Both the position numbers and the translations under genes were made by a program. From the NCBI GenBank assembly GCA_014859685.1, contig JACUTU010000002.1:62001-126000 (forward strand): a stretch of 64,000 bases of DNA. The letters run 5' to 3'. How positions within the stretch are numbered: the first letter of the stretch is position 1; the number at the start of each line of letters is the position of its first letter. Source of the DNA: Sulfurospirillum sp. (lineage in GTDB: Bacteria > Campylobacterota > Campylobacteria > Campylobacterales > Sulfurospirillaceae). A model generated the notes under the pieces. The model did no database searches. It was not told the origin of the DNA and saw only the letters and a list, made by a program, of their open reading frames with translations. This document shows positions 26,676 to 35,474 of this stretch, piece by piece.

Positions 26676-26969
26676 ATGGATGATTTGAGTAATAAATTAA
26701 AAGAGTATGGATGTTCAAGTGAATTTATAGCTGATGCCATTCGCTTTGAAAAGCTTTACAGCGGAAATCTTGAGGATTTTATCGATTCTGTTGAAGAGAT
26801 ACTTATTCGTGAAGATGATTATGAAAGAGATGAAGACGAGGATGAAGACGAGGATGATCCTATCTACAGAAGCGATTATAACTATGAAGGCAATGATGAA
26901 AATATCTATTTTGAAGATGCAGATGGGGAAGAAGAGTTTGAAGATGATGAGGAAGATGAAGAGTATTAG
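26676..26969 (+). CDS. Small acidic protein, unknown function
   Basis: 97 residues. The N-terminal half looks like a small helical domain (MDDLSNKLKEYGCSSEFIAD); the C-terminal half is a run of Asp and Glu with scattered Tyr, ending DDEEDEEY. AGAGG lies before ATG 26676 and the gene stands alone between the PFOR terminator and tag. The repetitive GAT/GAG/GAA codons create long open frames on other phases, but this frame has the ribosome site. I do not recognise the family. Similar in style to the 76-residue protein at 60629. Confidence 0.7.
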   Translation: MDDLSNKLKEYGCSSEFIADAIRFEKLYSGNLEDFIDSVEEILIREDDYERDEDEDEDEDDPIYRSDYNYEGNDENIYFEDADGEEEFEDDEEDEEY

Positions 26970-27006
26970 GTTTTTTTTAAATCCCTAATATAGTGATGAA
27001 TGAAAT

Positions 27007-27579
27007 ATGCAAAGAAAGATTATGCAAAAAAAACGCTGTGCTTGGGTAAAAAATAATGACGCAACTTATGTTGTGTATCATGATGAAGAGTGGGGGGTGC
27101 CACTTTTTAATGAGCGGGGTTTGTTTGAACTTTTTTCATTGGAAACACAAGCGGCGGGTTTGAGTTGGCTGACTGTTTTAAAAAAGCGAGAAAGTTACCG
27201 CAGTGCTTTTGCAAACTTTGATATAGCTACCGTAGCTGGCTTTACATGTAGGGAAGTTGATGCGATAATGCAGATGAATATCATCAAAAATCGAGCCAAA
27301 ATCGAAGCTATCATTCACAATGCAAAATTGTTCTTACATGTACAAAAAGAGTACGGCTCGCTTGTAAAGTTTTTTTGGGGTTTTGTGGGCGGAAAGCCCA
27401 TCGTAAATTCGGTAGAGGATTACAAAATTGCACCATGTTCTTCGCCGATTTCTGATGCTATTACAAAAGAGTTAAAGAAAAGAGGCTTCAAATTTATCGG
27501 CACTATAACCATATATGCTTTTATGCAAGCATGTGGAATGGTGAATGATCACGAGCATAATTGTTGTGTACATTCTTAG
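27007..27579 (+). CDS. tag: DNA-3-methyladenine glycosylase I
   Basis: 190 residues. It excises 3-methyladenine from alkylated DNA. Typical Tag features: RCAWVKNNDATYVVYHDEEWGVP near the start (Cys zinc ligand, Tyr and the HDxEWG motif), LFELFSLETQAAGLSWLTVLKKRESYR, and the C-terminal zinc ligands in GMVNDHEHNCC. ATG 27007 gives a few extra residues; ATG 27022 with AAGAAAG upstream is a good alternative. Stands alone. Confidence 0.95.
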   Translation: MQRKIMQKKRCAWVKNNDATYVVYHDEEWGVPLFNERGLFELFSLETQAAGLSWLTVLKKRESYRSAFANFDIATVAGFTCREVDAIMQMNIIKNRAKIEAIIHNAKLFLHVQKEYGSLVKFFWGFVGGKPIVNSVEDYKIAPCSSPISDAITKELKKRGFKFIGTITIYAFMQACGMVNDHEHNCCVHS

Positions 27580-27802
27580 CGTCTCAGATGCAACTAGGTT
27601 TTGCTATAGAATAAGCGAAAAGATGTTGCAATGTATACAAAGTTTTTAACCATCACGGCAATCCATAATGCTCTTGGCAACTTCAACGATATTGCAACGC
27701 ACAAGATTACTCAAAAAACAACTTAATCAATTAATGAAAAATGATAAAAAAGTTATACTATTGCTAGAAGGGATTAGCATATTTTTTTCTACACAAAAAC
27801 GG
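27580..27802. other. Gap between tag and the convergent fcl gene
   Basis: About 220 bases, AT-rich. Short frames exist but have no ribosome site or recognisable product. No repeat, RNA gene or convincing terminator was seen. Confidence 0.5.
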
Positions 27803-28807
27803 TTAATTTTCTTGCTTTGTTTGGTTCAAATACCACTCATAAACAGTTTTAATCCCATCTTCAAGCTCAACTTTATGTTTCCATCCAAGAGCGTGAAGTT
27901 TTGATGGGTCTGTGAGTTTAACCATCGTGCCGTCTGGTTTGTCTGTGTTGAAGTAGAGTTCGCCTCTATAGCCGACTATGTCTTTTATGAGGTAGGCGAG
28001 CTCTTTTATGCTGATGTCTTCGCCTGTGCCTATGTTTATGTGGGTGTTGGTTATTTGTTCGCATCCACTAGTACACGAATCACTAATATACGATTCAACT
28101 ACATCTTTAAAGTCTCTGTTTTGCATTAAAAACACGCATGCATCTGCCATGTCTTCTGAGTATAAAAATTCTCTTCTAGGATTTCCGCTTCCCCAGATTT
28201 CTACTTTTGGTTCATTGTTTATTTTTGCTTCGTGTATTTTTCGCAGAAGTGCAGGCAATACATGAGAAGTCTCTAAATCAAAGTTGTCATTTGGACCGTA
28301 GAGGTTTGTCGGCATCACACTTATGAAGTTTGTGCCGTACTGTATATTATAACTCTCACACATCTTTATCCCTGCTATCTTTGCTATAGCGTACGGTTCG
28401 TTTGTGTACTCTAGCGGACTTGTTAGCAAAGAGTCCTCACTCATAGGCTGTGGAGCATTTTTTGGATAGATACATGTAGAGCCTAAAAAGAGCAGCTTTT
28501 TTACTCCGTGAACGAAGCTTTGGTGGATAACATTGTTTTGAATTTGTAAGTTTTCATAGATAAAGTCCGCTCTGTAAGTGTTGTTTGCAACGATGCCACC
28601 GACTTTTGCAGCAGCGAGAATTACAAACTCTGGCTTTTCTTGCTCAAAAAACTCTGCTACTGCTTGTTGATTTATAAGGTCTAGTTCTTTATGGGTTTTT
28701 GTGATGAGATTTGTATAGCCCCTAGACTCAAGGTTTTTGACTATGGCACTTCCCACAAGTCCACGATGTCCTGCTATGTATATTTTACTAGTTTTACGAA
28801 TCGGCAT
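27803..28807 (-). CDS. fcl: GDP-L-fucose synthase (GDP-4-keto-6-deoxymannose epimerase/reductase)
   Basis: 334 residues. An extended SDR enzyme turning GDP-4-keto-6-deoxymannose into GDP-L-fucose with NADPH. Nucleotide-binding [18 protein letters not shown], substrate-binding [19 protein letters not shown], catalytic YxxxK in [10 protein letters not shown] and NLYGPNDNF are all present. A short insertion (about residues 240-255, [12 protein letters not shown]) makes it a little longer than usual. Expected to follow gmd directly, but a toxin-antitoxin pair separates them. AGAGAGG precedes the ATG at 28807. Supplies sugar for surface glycans. Confidence 0.95.
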   Translation of the reverse strand: MPIRKTSKIYIAGHRGLVGSAIVKNLESRGYTNLITKTHKELDLINQQAVAEFFEQEKPEFVILAAAKVGGIVANNTYRADFIYENLQIQNNVIHQSFVHGVKKLLFLGSTCIYPKNAPQPMSEDSLLTSPLEYTNEPYAIAKIAGIKMCESYNIQYGTNFISVMPTNLYGPNDNFDLETSHVLPALLRKIHEAKINNEPKVEIWGSGNPRREFLYSEDMADACVFLMQNRDFKDVVESYISDSCTSGCEQITNTHINIGTGEDISIKELAYLIKDIVGYRGELYFNTDKPDGTMVKLTDPSKLHALGWKHKVELEDGIKTVYEWYLNQTKQEN

Positions 28808-28830
28808 TTAGTGCCTCTCTGTACTGAATT

Positions 28831-29196
28831 TTAATTCTTGTGTTCATTTGTCAGCTCCAGCTCTTCAATATATTTAAAGTCTTTTTTATTATATGTCCAT
28901 AGCGGCAAATCATACACTAGACAAGTAGCAGCGATGATAGAATCATAGATACTCATACCATGAGAGAGTGTATATTTTTCCATAAACGAATCGGCTAAGT
29001 TTAAAATTGACTGGTCTGTATCTACAAGTTTTATTTGCGATAGTATTCTGTTTATCTTTTTTAGTTCTCTTTTATTTAGAGCACCTGCTTTAAACTCCAA
29101 TCTTACGATAGAGCTAATACAATAGTTTTGTTTAAAATCTAAAACTATTTTATCTTTAGAGCAATCTATTAATATGCAGGTATCTAAAAATATCAT
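28831..29196 (-). CDS. VapC-like PIN-domain toxin
   Basis: 121 residues. PIN nuclease fold: MIFLDTCILIDCS with the first Asp, RLEFKAG with the conserved Glu, and DSIIAATCLVYDLPLWTYNKKDF with the later acidic residues. VapC toxins cut tRNA or rRNA unless bound by their antitoxin. It overlaps the upstream antitoxin gene by four bases (ATGA), the standard arrangement. It lies between gmd and fcl in the same orientation, so it probably rides on the sugar operon transcript as well. Confidence 0.85.
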   Translation of the reverse strand: MIFLDTCILIDCSKDKIVLDFKQNYCISSIVRLEFKAGALNKRELKKINRILSQIKLVDTDQSILNLADSFMEKYTLSHGMSIYDSIIAATCLVYDLPLWTYNKKDFKYIEELELTNEHKN

Positions 29197-29480
29197 TTTT
29201 CTCTTTCTCTTCTTAGATTATGAACATATAGAGCACTATCTTCTACATGACTGTAAGGCTTTACATCGTTTAAGTCTTCCCCATCATCTTCATATTCTAC
29301 TTTATGAAGATGTTTCATAGGGTCTTTTTTAACATAAATCAATTCATCATCTTGCCTTTGTATATCTAAAAACATTTTCAGGGCTTCACTTACCAAATCA
29401 TCCACAGCTTTTTTTTGCTGTTTTGCATACTGCTTAAATTTGTTCTCTATTTCAGGGTTATCTATTTTGATTGCTAACAT
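29193..29480 (-). CDS. VapB-like antitoxin
   Basis: About 95 residues. The N-terminal part (LAIKIDNPEIENKFKQYAKQ, VDDLVSEALKMFL) looks like a ribbon-helix-helix DNA-binding domain; the acidic C-terminal part (EDDGEDLNDVKPY) would wrap the toxin. GGAG lies seven bases before ATG 29480; ATG 29483 is too close to it. Such antitoxins normally repress their own promoter, here in the 38 bases after gmd. Family assignment rests on size, fold pattern and the overlapping PIN gene. Confidence 0.75.
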   Translation of the reverse strand: MLAIKIDNPEIENKFKQYAKQQKKAVDDLVSEALKMFLDIQRQDDELIYVKKDPMKHLHKVEYEDDGEDLNDVKPYSHVEDSALYVHNLRREREK

Positions 29481-29520
29481 CATTGACTCCTTTTTTAAAT
29501 ACTATTTAATTTTACCAAAA

Positions 29521-30669
29521 TTACTCAAAATAACTCATAATCTTATATCCACCCTCTTTTAGGTACTGATCTTTTGTCATAAGCTTTAAGTCACTTTCCA
29601 TCATGTCGTTTACTAAGTCTTGAAGGTTGTACTCTCTGCTCCAGCCTAGTTTTTGCTCAGCTTTTGTAGGGTCACCTAAAAGTAAATCAACCTCTGTTGG
29701 ACGGAAGTATCTTGGGTCTACAGCAACAACTGTTTGGTTTATTAGTGTATTTGTATATTTGTTATTGGTTCTTTCTTCATAGATTTTTTCATCGATACTA
29801 TCTATTATTCCAATTTCATCTACACCTTTTCCTTCAAATCTTAGATTGATTCCAGCATATGCAAACGATAATTTCACAAAGTCTCTCACAGCTGTAGTTT
29901 GTCCCGTAGCAATTACCCAATCTTCTGGCTGAGGAGCTTGAAGTATCATCCACATCATACGCACATAATCTTTTGCATGTCCCCAATCTCTTTTAGCATC
30001 AAGATTACCGAGGTAGAGTTTATCTTGAAGTCCAAGAGCTATTTTACTTGCAGCACGAGTAATCTTTCTCGTTACAAAAGTCTCACCTCTTACAGGGCTT
30101 TCATGGTTGAAAAGTATACCGTTACATGCAAACATCCCATAAGCCTCTCTATAGTTTACAGTTATCCAGTAAGCGTACATTTTAGCTACCGCATACGGGC
30201 TTCTTGGGTAAAATGGTGTGGTTTCACTTTGTGGTGTTTCTTGCACTTTTCCATAAAGTTCGGATGTACTTGCTTGATAGACTTTTGTTTTTTCTGACAA
30301 GCCTAAAAGTTTTACAGCTTCAAGGATTCTAAGGGTTCCGGTGCCATCTGCATTTGCTACATATTCCGGTGTTTCAAAAGATACTGCCACATGGCTCATT
30401 GCAGCAAGATTGTATATCTCATCTGGTTGAGTTTCTTGGATGATACGAGTAAGATTCATAGAGTCCGTCATATCTCCATGATGAAGAAACAGCTTGACAT
30501 TTTTTTCATGAGGGTCTTGGTAGAGATGGTCTATTCTGTCAGTGTTAAACAGCGACGCTCTTCTTTTTATGCCATGAACAATGTACCCTTTTTTGAGTAA
30601 AAACTCAGCCAAATAACTTCCATCCTGCCCTGTGATGCCTGTAATGAGTGCTACTTTTTGTTGTGCCAT
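29521..30669 (-). CDS. gmd: GDP-mannose 4,6-dehydratase
   Basis: 382 residues. Converts GDP-mannose to GDP-4-keto-6-deoxymannose, the precursor of GDP-fucose and related sugars. It shows [19 protein letters not shown] (cofactor site), [18 protein letters not shown], the catalytic Thr/Glu in [21 protein letters not shown] (YxxxK) and [22 protein letters not shown]. Thirty bases after manC on the same strand. Length and motifs are standard. Confidence 0.97.
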   Translation of the reverse strand: MAQQKVALITGITGQDGSYLAEFLLKKGYIVHGIKRRASLFNTDRIDHLYQDPHEKNVKLFLHHGDMTDSMNLTRIIQETQPDEIYNLAAMSHVAVSFETPEYVANADGTGTLRILEAVKLLGLSEKTKVYQASTSELYGKVQETPQSETTPFYPRSPYAVAKMYAYWITVNYREAYGMFACNGILFNHESPVRGETFVTRKITRAASKIALGLQDKLYLGNLDAKRDWGHAKDYVRMMWMILQAPQPEDWVIATGQTTAVRDFVKLSFAYAGINLRFEGKGVDEIGIIDSIDEKIYEERTNNKYTNTLINQTVVAVDPRYFRPTEVDLLLGDPTKAEQKLGWSREYNLQDLVNDMMESDLKLMTKDQYLKEGGYKIMSYFE

Positions 30670-30698
30670 ATTATTATTTTTCCTCTGTTGTTTTATTT

Positions 30699-32120
30699 TT
30701 AACGCTTAAAATCATCATCGATTCTTACGATATCATCTTCACCCGTATATTCTCCTACTTGTGCTTCTATCAATACTACAGGAATTTTTCCTTCGTTTGC
30801 GAGTCGATGCACTTCACCCATTTTTATATATATAGACTCATTTGGTCGTACTAGACTTGTTTGGCTTCCAACCCTCACAGTTGCGGTTCCACTTACAACT
30901 ATCCAGTGCTCATTTCTATGAAAGTGCTTTTGAAGTGAAAGCCTCTTGCCGCACTTTACCTCAATGCGTTTGATCTTGTACCCTTCTGATTCTTCGAGTA
31001 TTGTGTATGTTCCCCATGGTCTGTACCCCGTGAGGTGAATATTGTGCAATTCACTTTTTTGCTCTCTGAGTTTTTCTACTACTTGTTTTACTTTTTGGCT
31101 TGAGCCTTTTTTACTTACCAAGAGTGCATCGCCTGTATCTACGATGATACAATCCTCTATGTCAACCGTAGCGATTTTTCTTTCATTTCCATAGATTAGA
31201 TTGTTCTTGCTGTCTATAGCTATATGATTTGAGTTTTGAGAATTGCCATTTTCATCTTTGGGGAGTTCATCATAAAGACTATCAAAACTTCCTACATCAC
31301 TCCACGCTATATTTGATGGAACAACCTTTACTTTTGAGCTTTTTTCCATCACGGCATAATCGATACTATCTTCTGGGATAGCTAGCATATAAGAGTGCTG
31401 AATTCTTAATGTTGCATTCTCAATTTTTTTATTTTCAAAAGCAATTACACAAGGCTCGTATATATATGGAGCATGATTTTTTAGTTCTTCTAAAAATACT
31501 CCTGCTTTGAAACAGAACATTCCAGAATTCCAATAATATTTTGATGGTAAATTTTGAATGCTTAATTTAGAATTTTCTTCAATGTATTGTTCTGCTAATT
31601 TTAAGTTTGGTTTCTCTTTGAAGCATTCAACATCCATCATCAAACATTTATAATTTTCAAGCTTAGCTTGAATGTATCCAAATCCCGTCTCTGCAAAAGT
31701 TGGCGTTATGCCAAATGTTACTAAGTTGTTTTCTAGAGCTAATTCTTGTGCGATTTGAAGTACTTTTACATATTCAGTTTCATCTTTGATTAAGTGATCC
31801 GATGGGGTTACTAAGACTATTTCATCTGGATCTAGTGCGAGACATGCCAAAGCTATAGCAGGAGCTGTATTTCTTCCAACCGGTTCTAGTAAATATTTGT
31901 TATTTGTTTTTTGGAGTTCTTCGAGTTGGTCGAGGGCTAGAAAATATTGCTCTGCATTGGACACGATAAATTGACTCTCACATACTTTGCTATTTCGCTC
32001 AACTGTGAGTTGAAAGAGTGATTTGTCATCAAAGAGTTTTACAAACTGTTTTGGCATAAGTGTTCGACTTATCGGCCATAATCTGGTGCCATTGCCTCCG
32101 CATAAAATTATGTTAGTCAT
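30699..32120 (-). CDS. manC: Mannose-1-phosphate guanylyltransferase / mannose-6-phosphate isomerase
   Basis: 473 residues, the bifunctional type II enzyme. The N-terminal nucleotidyltransferase has [16 protein letters not shown] and MPKQFVKLF, with [10 protein letters not shown] further on. The C-terminal cupin isomerase has [30 protein letters not shown] and NESIYI. It makes GDP-mannose for gmd and fcl downstream. First gene of the operon; no promoter was singled out in the 250 bases before it, which hold a dispersed repeat. Confidence 0.96.
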   Translation of the reverse strand: MTNIILCGGNGTRLWPISRTLMPKQFVKLFDDKSLFQLTVERNSKVCESQFIVSNAEQYFLALDQLEELQKTNNKYLLEPVGRNTAPAIALACLALDPDEIVLVTPSDHLIKDETEYVKVLQIAQELALENNLVTFGITPTFAETGFGYIQAKLENYKCLMMDVECFKEKPNLKLAEQYIEENSKLSIQNLPSKYYWNSGMFCFKAGVFLEELKNHAPYIYEPCVIAFENKKIENATLRIQHSYMLAIPEDSIDYAVMEKSSKVKVVPSNIAWSDVGSFDSLYDELPKDENGNSQNSNHIAIDSKNNLIYGNERKIATVDIEDCIIVDTGDALLVSKKGSSQKVKQVVEKLREQKSELHNIHLTGYRPWGTYTILEESEGYKIKRIEVKCGKRLSLQKHFHRNEHWIVVSGTATVRVGSQTSLVRPNESIYIKMGEVHRLANEGKIPVVLIEAQVGEYTGEDDIVRIDDDFKR

Positions 32121-32259
32121 TTATCTTCCTTGTATCCGTTTGGCTTGTGATGAATATAGCCATGAATCTAGCTTTTTAAGTTATTTATGATTTTAAATGG
32201 TATTGTTTTTCCACTTTGAAAGGGATTAAGTTTTGATTATCATCTTTTCTCGAAAAGTA

Positions 32260-32343
32260 CTCTTCTCGTAGTTTTAGGGGGTTGCAAAGACATTTGTTTC
32301 TGCTGCTAAAACGGACGAGTTCGTTTTAGTGTGTAACATCAGT
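32260..32343 (+). repeat. Dispersed palindromic repeat, copy B
   Basis: Core 32308-32343: AAAACGGACGAGTTCGTTTT followed by AGTGTGTAACATCAGT. The 5' part has TCGTAGTTTTAGGGGGTTGC. It lies between the divergent-end genes manC and glsA (intergenic 32121-32374, otherwise featureless AT-rich DNA). Confidence 0.78.
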
Positions 32344-32374
32344 AAAATAAATTTTTATCCCTCAAAAAAGGTCT

Positions 32375-33334
32375 TTAGAAGATAGAAAAACCTGTTTTTG
32401 TCGTAAAAAGTTCTAGCGCTTTAGTACCAGCTAACGAATTGCCGTTTTCATTGAGTCTTGGAGAATAAACACATAAGGACATAAGATTTGGGATGATGGC
32501 AACTATGCCTCCTCCTACGCCACTTTTGCCGGGAAGTCCTACTCTAAAAGCAAAATCTCCCGACGCGTCATAGTGTCCACATGTAAGCATAAGTGAGCTG
32601 ATGCGTTTGGATTGGGATTCTGTGATGAACTCTTTGCCGCAAAGTGGATCCTTTCCGTGATTTGCTAAAAACAGCATCGCACGACAAAGTTGTTTTGAAC
32701 TCATCGATATCGAACATTGGTGAAAATAAGTTCTCATAATTTCAAAAATAGAATTGTTGATATTGCCAAAACTTTTCATCATATTTACAAGTGCTAGATT
32801 TCTAAAACCATTTTCCTCCTCCGAATTTGCGACCTGTGCATCAAAACTCACGCTACTATCATCACTCAACTCTTGTATAAAACGCATAATGACTTCAAAA
32901 GTTTCCTCTTTGTAGTGTGAAGTTAATATGTCAGTAACCACTATGGCACCGGCATTAATGAATGGATTTCGTGGGATTCCTTTTTCATATTCAAGTTGCA
33001 CAAGTGAGTTAAAAGGGTTTCCTGATGGCTCATGCCCCATGCGTGGGCAGAGGTCTTGATGTAAAAGTTTTAACACAAGTGTAAAAGCAAAAATTTTTGA
33101 GATGCTTTGGATAGAAAATCTCCAATCACACTGCCCAATTTCAAAAATCCTTCCATCTAAAAGTTGTATGCTCATGGCGAATCTATCTGGATTTACCTCC
33201 GCAAGTGCTGGAATATAATCAGCCACCTTACCCTTGCATAACAGCGGCTCAATCTCGCTTTTTATCTCTTGTAAAATCTTTATATAATCCACGAGCAAAT
33301 CCTTAAAAGAGTTTTTAAAATTATCATAAAACAT
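32375..33334 (-). CDS. glsA: Glutaminase
   Basis: 319 residues. Hydrolyses glutamine to glutamate and ammonia. It is the serine-dependent beta-lactamase-like type: catalytic SxxK in SIQSISKIFAF, NPFNSLVQLEYE, NPFINAGAIVV, Tyr motif TCGHYDASGDFAFRVGLPGKSGVGGGI. Length is typical. It stands alone on the minus strand between two copies of the dispersed repeat. Confidence 0.96.
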   Translation of the reverse strand: MFYDNFKNSFKDLLVDYIKILQEIKSEIEPLLCKGKVADYIPALAEVNPDRFAMSIQLLDGRIFEIGQCDWRFSIQSISKIFAFTLVLKLLHQDLCPRMGHEPSGNPFNSLVQLEYEKGIPRNPFINAGAIVVTDILTSHYKEETFEVIMRFIQELSDDSSVSFDAQVANSEEENGFRNLALVNMMKSFGNINNSIFEIMRTYFHQCSISMSSKQLCRAMLFLANHGKDPLCGKEFITESQSKRISSLMLTCGHYDASGDFAFRVGLPGKSGVGGGIVAIIPNLMSLCVYSPRLNENGNSLAGTKALELFTTKTGFSIF

Positions 33335-33412
33335 TATATCTTTATTGGTTGAAGACTTAAATTAAGAAATTCTAACTGCCCGTATGCACTTTTGCAAAAC
33401 GCAGTTTTTTTA

Positions 33413-33450
33413 AAAAAATGGATGTGTTCGTTTTAGTGCGTAACATCAGA
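33413..33450 (+). repeat. Dispersed palindromic repeat, copy C (shorter)
   Basis: AAAAATGGATGTGTTCGTTTT followed by AGTGCGTAACATCAGA. Only the 3' core is clear. It lies in the 173-base gap between the superoxide reductase-like gene and glsA. Confidence 0.7.
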
Positions 33451-33507
33451 TAAATTTTGCTATGAAGATAGTAGATTGTATGGGGGATAAGCCCCATACC
33501 AATATGA

Positions 33508-33933
33508 TTATATACTGCGTGTTGTTGTGAAGATTCCGTGTAGGTTACATTTAGAAACTGCCGTGAGTTGTTTGATATTTTTTGTATCAACTCTTGCTGC
33601 AAGATAGCCTCTTGAAGTCACAGGCTCAAGTGCAACTGTTGCAATTTTTTTATCATCACCAAAAAGTTCTATCTCATAAATCCAGTGGTTTGCAACACTT
33701 GGATGGATGACGCTTTTTTGTCCGATATTGACCTCAACAAGTACAAATCCTTTCGCATCAGCTTGTGAAACCGTGATTTCAGGAGAGTGTTTAAGTTCAA
33801 AATCTGTAGGGTTTGTTGGATCTTTTACTAGCATATCTTTTGTGTTTGTGATGAGTTTTGCATCATAAGCATTCACACTTGTTATCGCCAAAGCAGCCAT
33901 AGCCGCAATCTTTATTGCATCTCGTCTTTTCAT
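33508..33933 (-). CDS. Tat-exported superoxide reductase-like (desulfoferrodoxin domain) protein
   Basis: 141 residues. A twin-arginine signal (MKRRDAIKIAAMAALAITSVNA) precedes a domain with all five ligands of the superoxide reductase iron centre: His in ELKHSP, two His in HPSVANHW, and Cys and His in CNLHG. There is no N-terminal rubredoxin-like cluster, so it is the neelaredoxin-like single-iron type. Predicted to work in the periplasm, reducing superoxide before it enters the cell. Related Tat-exported proteins occur in Campylobacterota; activity is inferred from ligand conservation. Monocistronic. Confidence 0.82.
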   Translation of the reverse strand: MKRRDAIKIAAMAALAITSVNAYDAKLITNTKDMLVKDPTNPTDFELKHSPEITVSQADAKGFVLVEVNIGQKSVIHPSVANHWIYEIELFGDDKKIATVALEPVTSRGYLAARVDTKNIKQLTAVSKCNLHGIFTTTRSI

Positions 33934-34125
33934 AAAAATCTCCTTAATTTTTTTACATTTTATTGTAATTCTTAAAAGATTACTACTATGTAACTAAAAA
34001 ATTATTGAAATGTGTAAAAAAGTACTCAATGACTACAATTTTATCTATATTTATGTATTTTTCGATGTTTGCTTTTATTTTTTGTTACAATATGGCACAT
34101 TATTTTCCAAAGTGAGGGTTGATTT

Positions 34126-35235
34126 ATGAAAAAGATTTTATATGTTACTGATAGAGAAGAGTACAGCGAACACAATTTTATTGGACCGCTTTTTGAAAAA
34201 TATTTGCCCTTATATGCACACATAGACATCGTTTATTTTTCCGATTATAAATCGTACGCAGAGCGAAAAAACAAGAGTATTATCATTCCGACATTTGATC
34301 GCAAAAAACTCTTTGCTGCGATGCAAGAGATTGGTATTGACGCTGCAAATTATGATTTTGTACTTGTTCGCAATATGCACGATGTACTTGAATATGTGCT
34401 TGATCAAAAGCAAAAATACAATTTTAAAGTGGGTTTTCGTCTCTCTTTTCCAAAAATTGCTGCGAGTTTGGAGAAAGCAAAAGCAGAAAAAAGTTCCAAT
34501 TTGCTCCAAGTGGTTGATAACAAAATCAAAACCTACACCAAATCAAAACTTATCAATAAGTGTGATATTTTTCTCCCTACTTCCAAGCAGATGCAAGAGG
34601 TTTATTATCCAGATGTGAATGTTCCGATTTTTACTATTCCATCAGCAATAGATCCACAAAGAGTGCAGAAAAAAGAGTGCAATATAAGTGAAAAAATAAT
34701 TTTTGCTTATATAGGAACCCTTAGTGAACTAAGAGATTTTAAGAGCGTTTTGGCCGCTTTTAGTACCCTTACAAAAGACAATTGGGCGCTGCATATCTCA
34801 ACCAATGATGTTACATATGCACAAGATTGTATCAAATCATACGGTGATATCGCTGATAAGATACAAATCATCAGCGTTAAAACAAAAGATGAACTTTTTG
34901 CGTTTATGGCACAATGCGATGTAGGTTTGTCACTCTTGCCAGATTTGAATATTTTTAATACTTCAGTCCATCTAAAAATTATGGATTATTACACCGCAGG
35001 AATGCCAGCTTTGATGTCTGAAAATCAGCTCAACAGTACGATTTTTGAAGACGAAAAAAATGCGTGGCTTTGTGATTTTAGTGTCACATCTATGGCAAAA
35101 AAACTTGAGAAAATCATCAGCATGCCAAAACAAAAGATTTGCGAAGTCGGTGATGCTGGGCAAACAAGACTTCTTGAAGTGCGAAACTATGAAACTATCG
35201 CCAAAAAACTTTCTGAAATGCTAGCCAAATTATAA
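34126..35235 (+). CDS. Glycosyltransferase, GT-B fold (family 4-like)
   Basis: 369 residues, no membrane segments. It begins KKILYVTDREEYSEHNFIGPLFEKYL and has a C-terminal Rossmann half with FAYIGTLSELRDFKSVLAAF, CDVGLSLLPDLNIFNTSVHLKIMDYYTAGMPALMSEN, the GT4-type donor-binding region. Acceptor and sugar cannot be told. Monocistronic, with TACAAT as a possible -10 near 34086 and GTGAGGG before the ATG. Likely part of surface polysaccharide synthesis, given the nearby GDP-sugar genes, but this is only context. Confidence 0.82.
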   Translation: MKKILYVTDREEYSEHNFIGPLFEKYLPLYAHIDIVYFSDYKSYAERKNKSIIIPTFDRKKLFAAMQEIGIDAANYDFVLVRNMHDVLEYVLDQKQKYNFKVGFRLSFPKIAASLEKAKAEKSSNLLQVVDNKIKTYTKSKLINKCDIFLPTSKQMQEVYYPDVNVPIFTIPSAIDPQRVQKKECNISEKIIFAYIGTLSELRDFKSVLAAFSTLTKDNWALHISTNDVTYAQDCIKSYGDIADKIQIISVKTKDELFAFMAQCDVGLSLLPDLNIFNTSVHLKIMDYYTAGMPALMSENQLNSTIFEDEKNAWLCDFSVTSMAKKLEKIISMPKQKICEVGDAGQTRLLEVRNYETIAKKLSEMLAKL

Positions 35236-35316
35236 CTGATGTTAGGCACTAAAACGAACGCATCCTTTTGACTGTAGGAACATTTTTCCTACAAGCCCCG
35301 AAAGCTACAAGAAGGA
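35234..35316 (-). repeat. Dispersed palindromic repeat, copy D (reverse orientation)
   Basis: On the minus strand, AAAAGGATGCGTTCGTTTT is followed by AGTGCCTAACATCAGTT, and the 5' part has TTGTAGCTTTCGGGGCTTG. It overlaps the stop of the glycosyltransferase gene by two bases and fills much of the 239-base gap before modE. Confidence 0.75.
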
Positions 35317-35437
35317 TACTTTTATAACTTTAAGCTCGTGACACAATAACTTCAACGAGCCTTTAACGCTATGTAAAAACATATTTTATTCCATCTTTTT
35401 GCTTCATTATGGTTTAAGCTATATAACGGTATATTTT

Positions 35438-35461
35438 CGTTGTATTTGTTAAGAAATAACG
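35438..35461 (+). promoter_or_regulatory. ModE operator upstream of the molybdate operon
   Basis: CGTTGTAT, eight bases, AAATAACG. The E. coli modA operator, as I recall it, is CGTTATAT, eight bases, ACATAACG; each half differs here by one base and the spacing is identical. It lies 14 bases before modE ATG 35475, where bound ModE would block transcription or translation start. Confidence 0.7.
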
Positions 35462-35474
35462 ATAAGGATTACAG

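Noticed and set aside
26533-26740. Minus-strand frames near the PFOR terminator
   Set aside because: AT-rich spacer frames with no ribosome site that overlap the acidic protein gene.
27668-27904. 78-codon plus-strand frame between tag and fcl
   Set aside because: Overlaps the end of fcl on the other strand; no ribosome site or recognisable domain.
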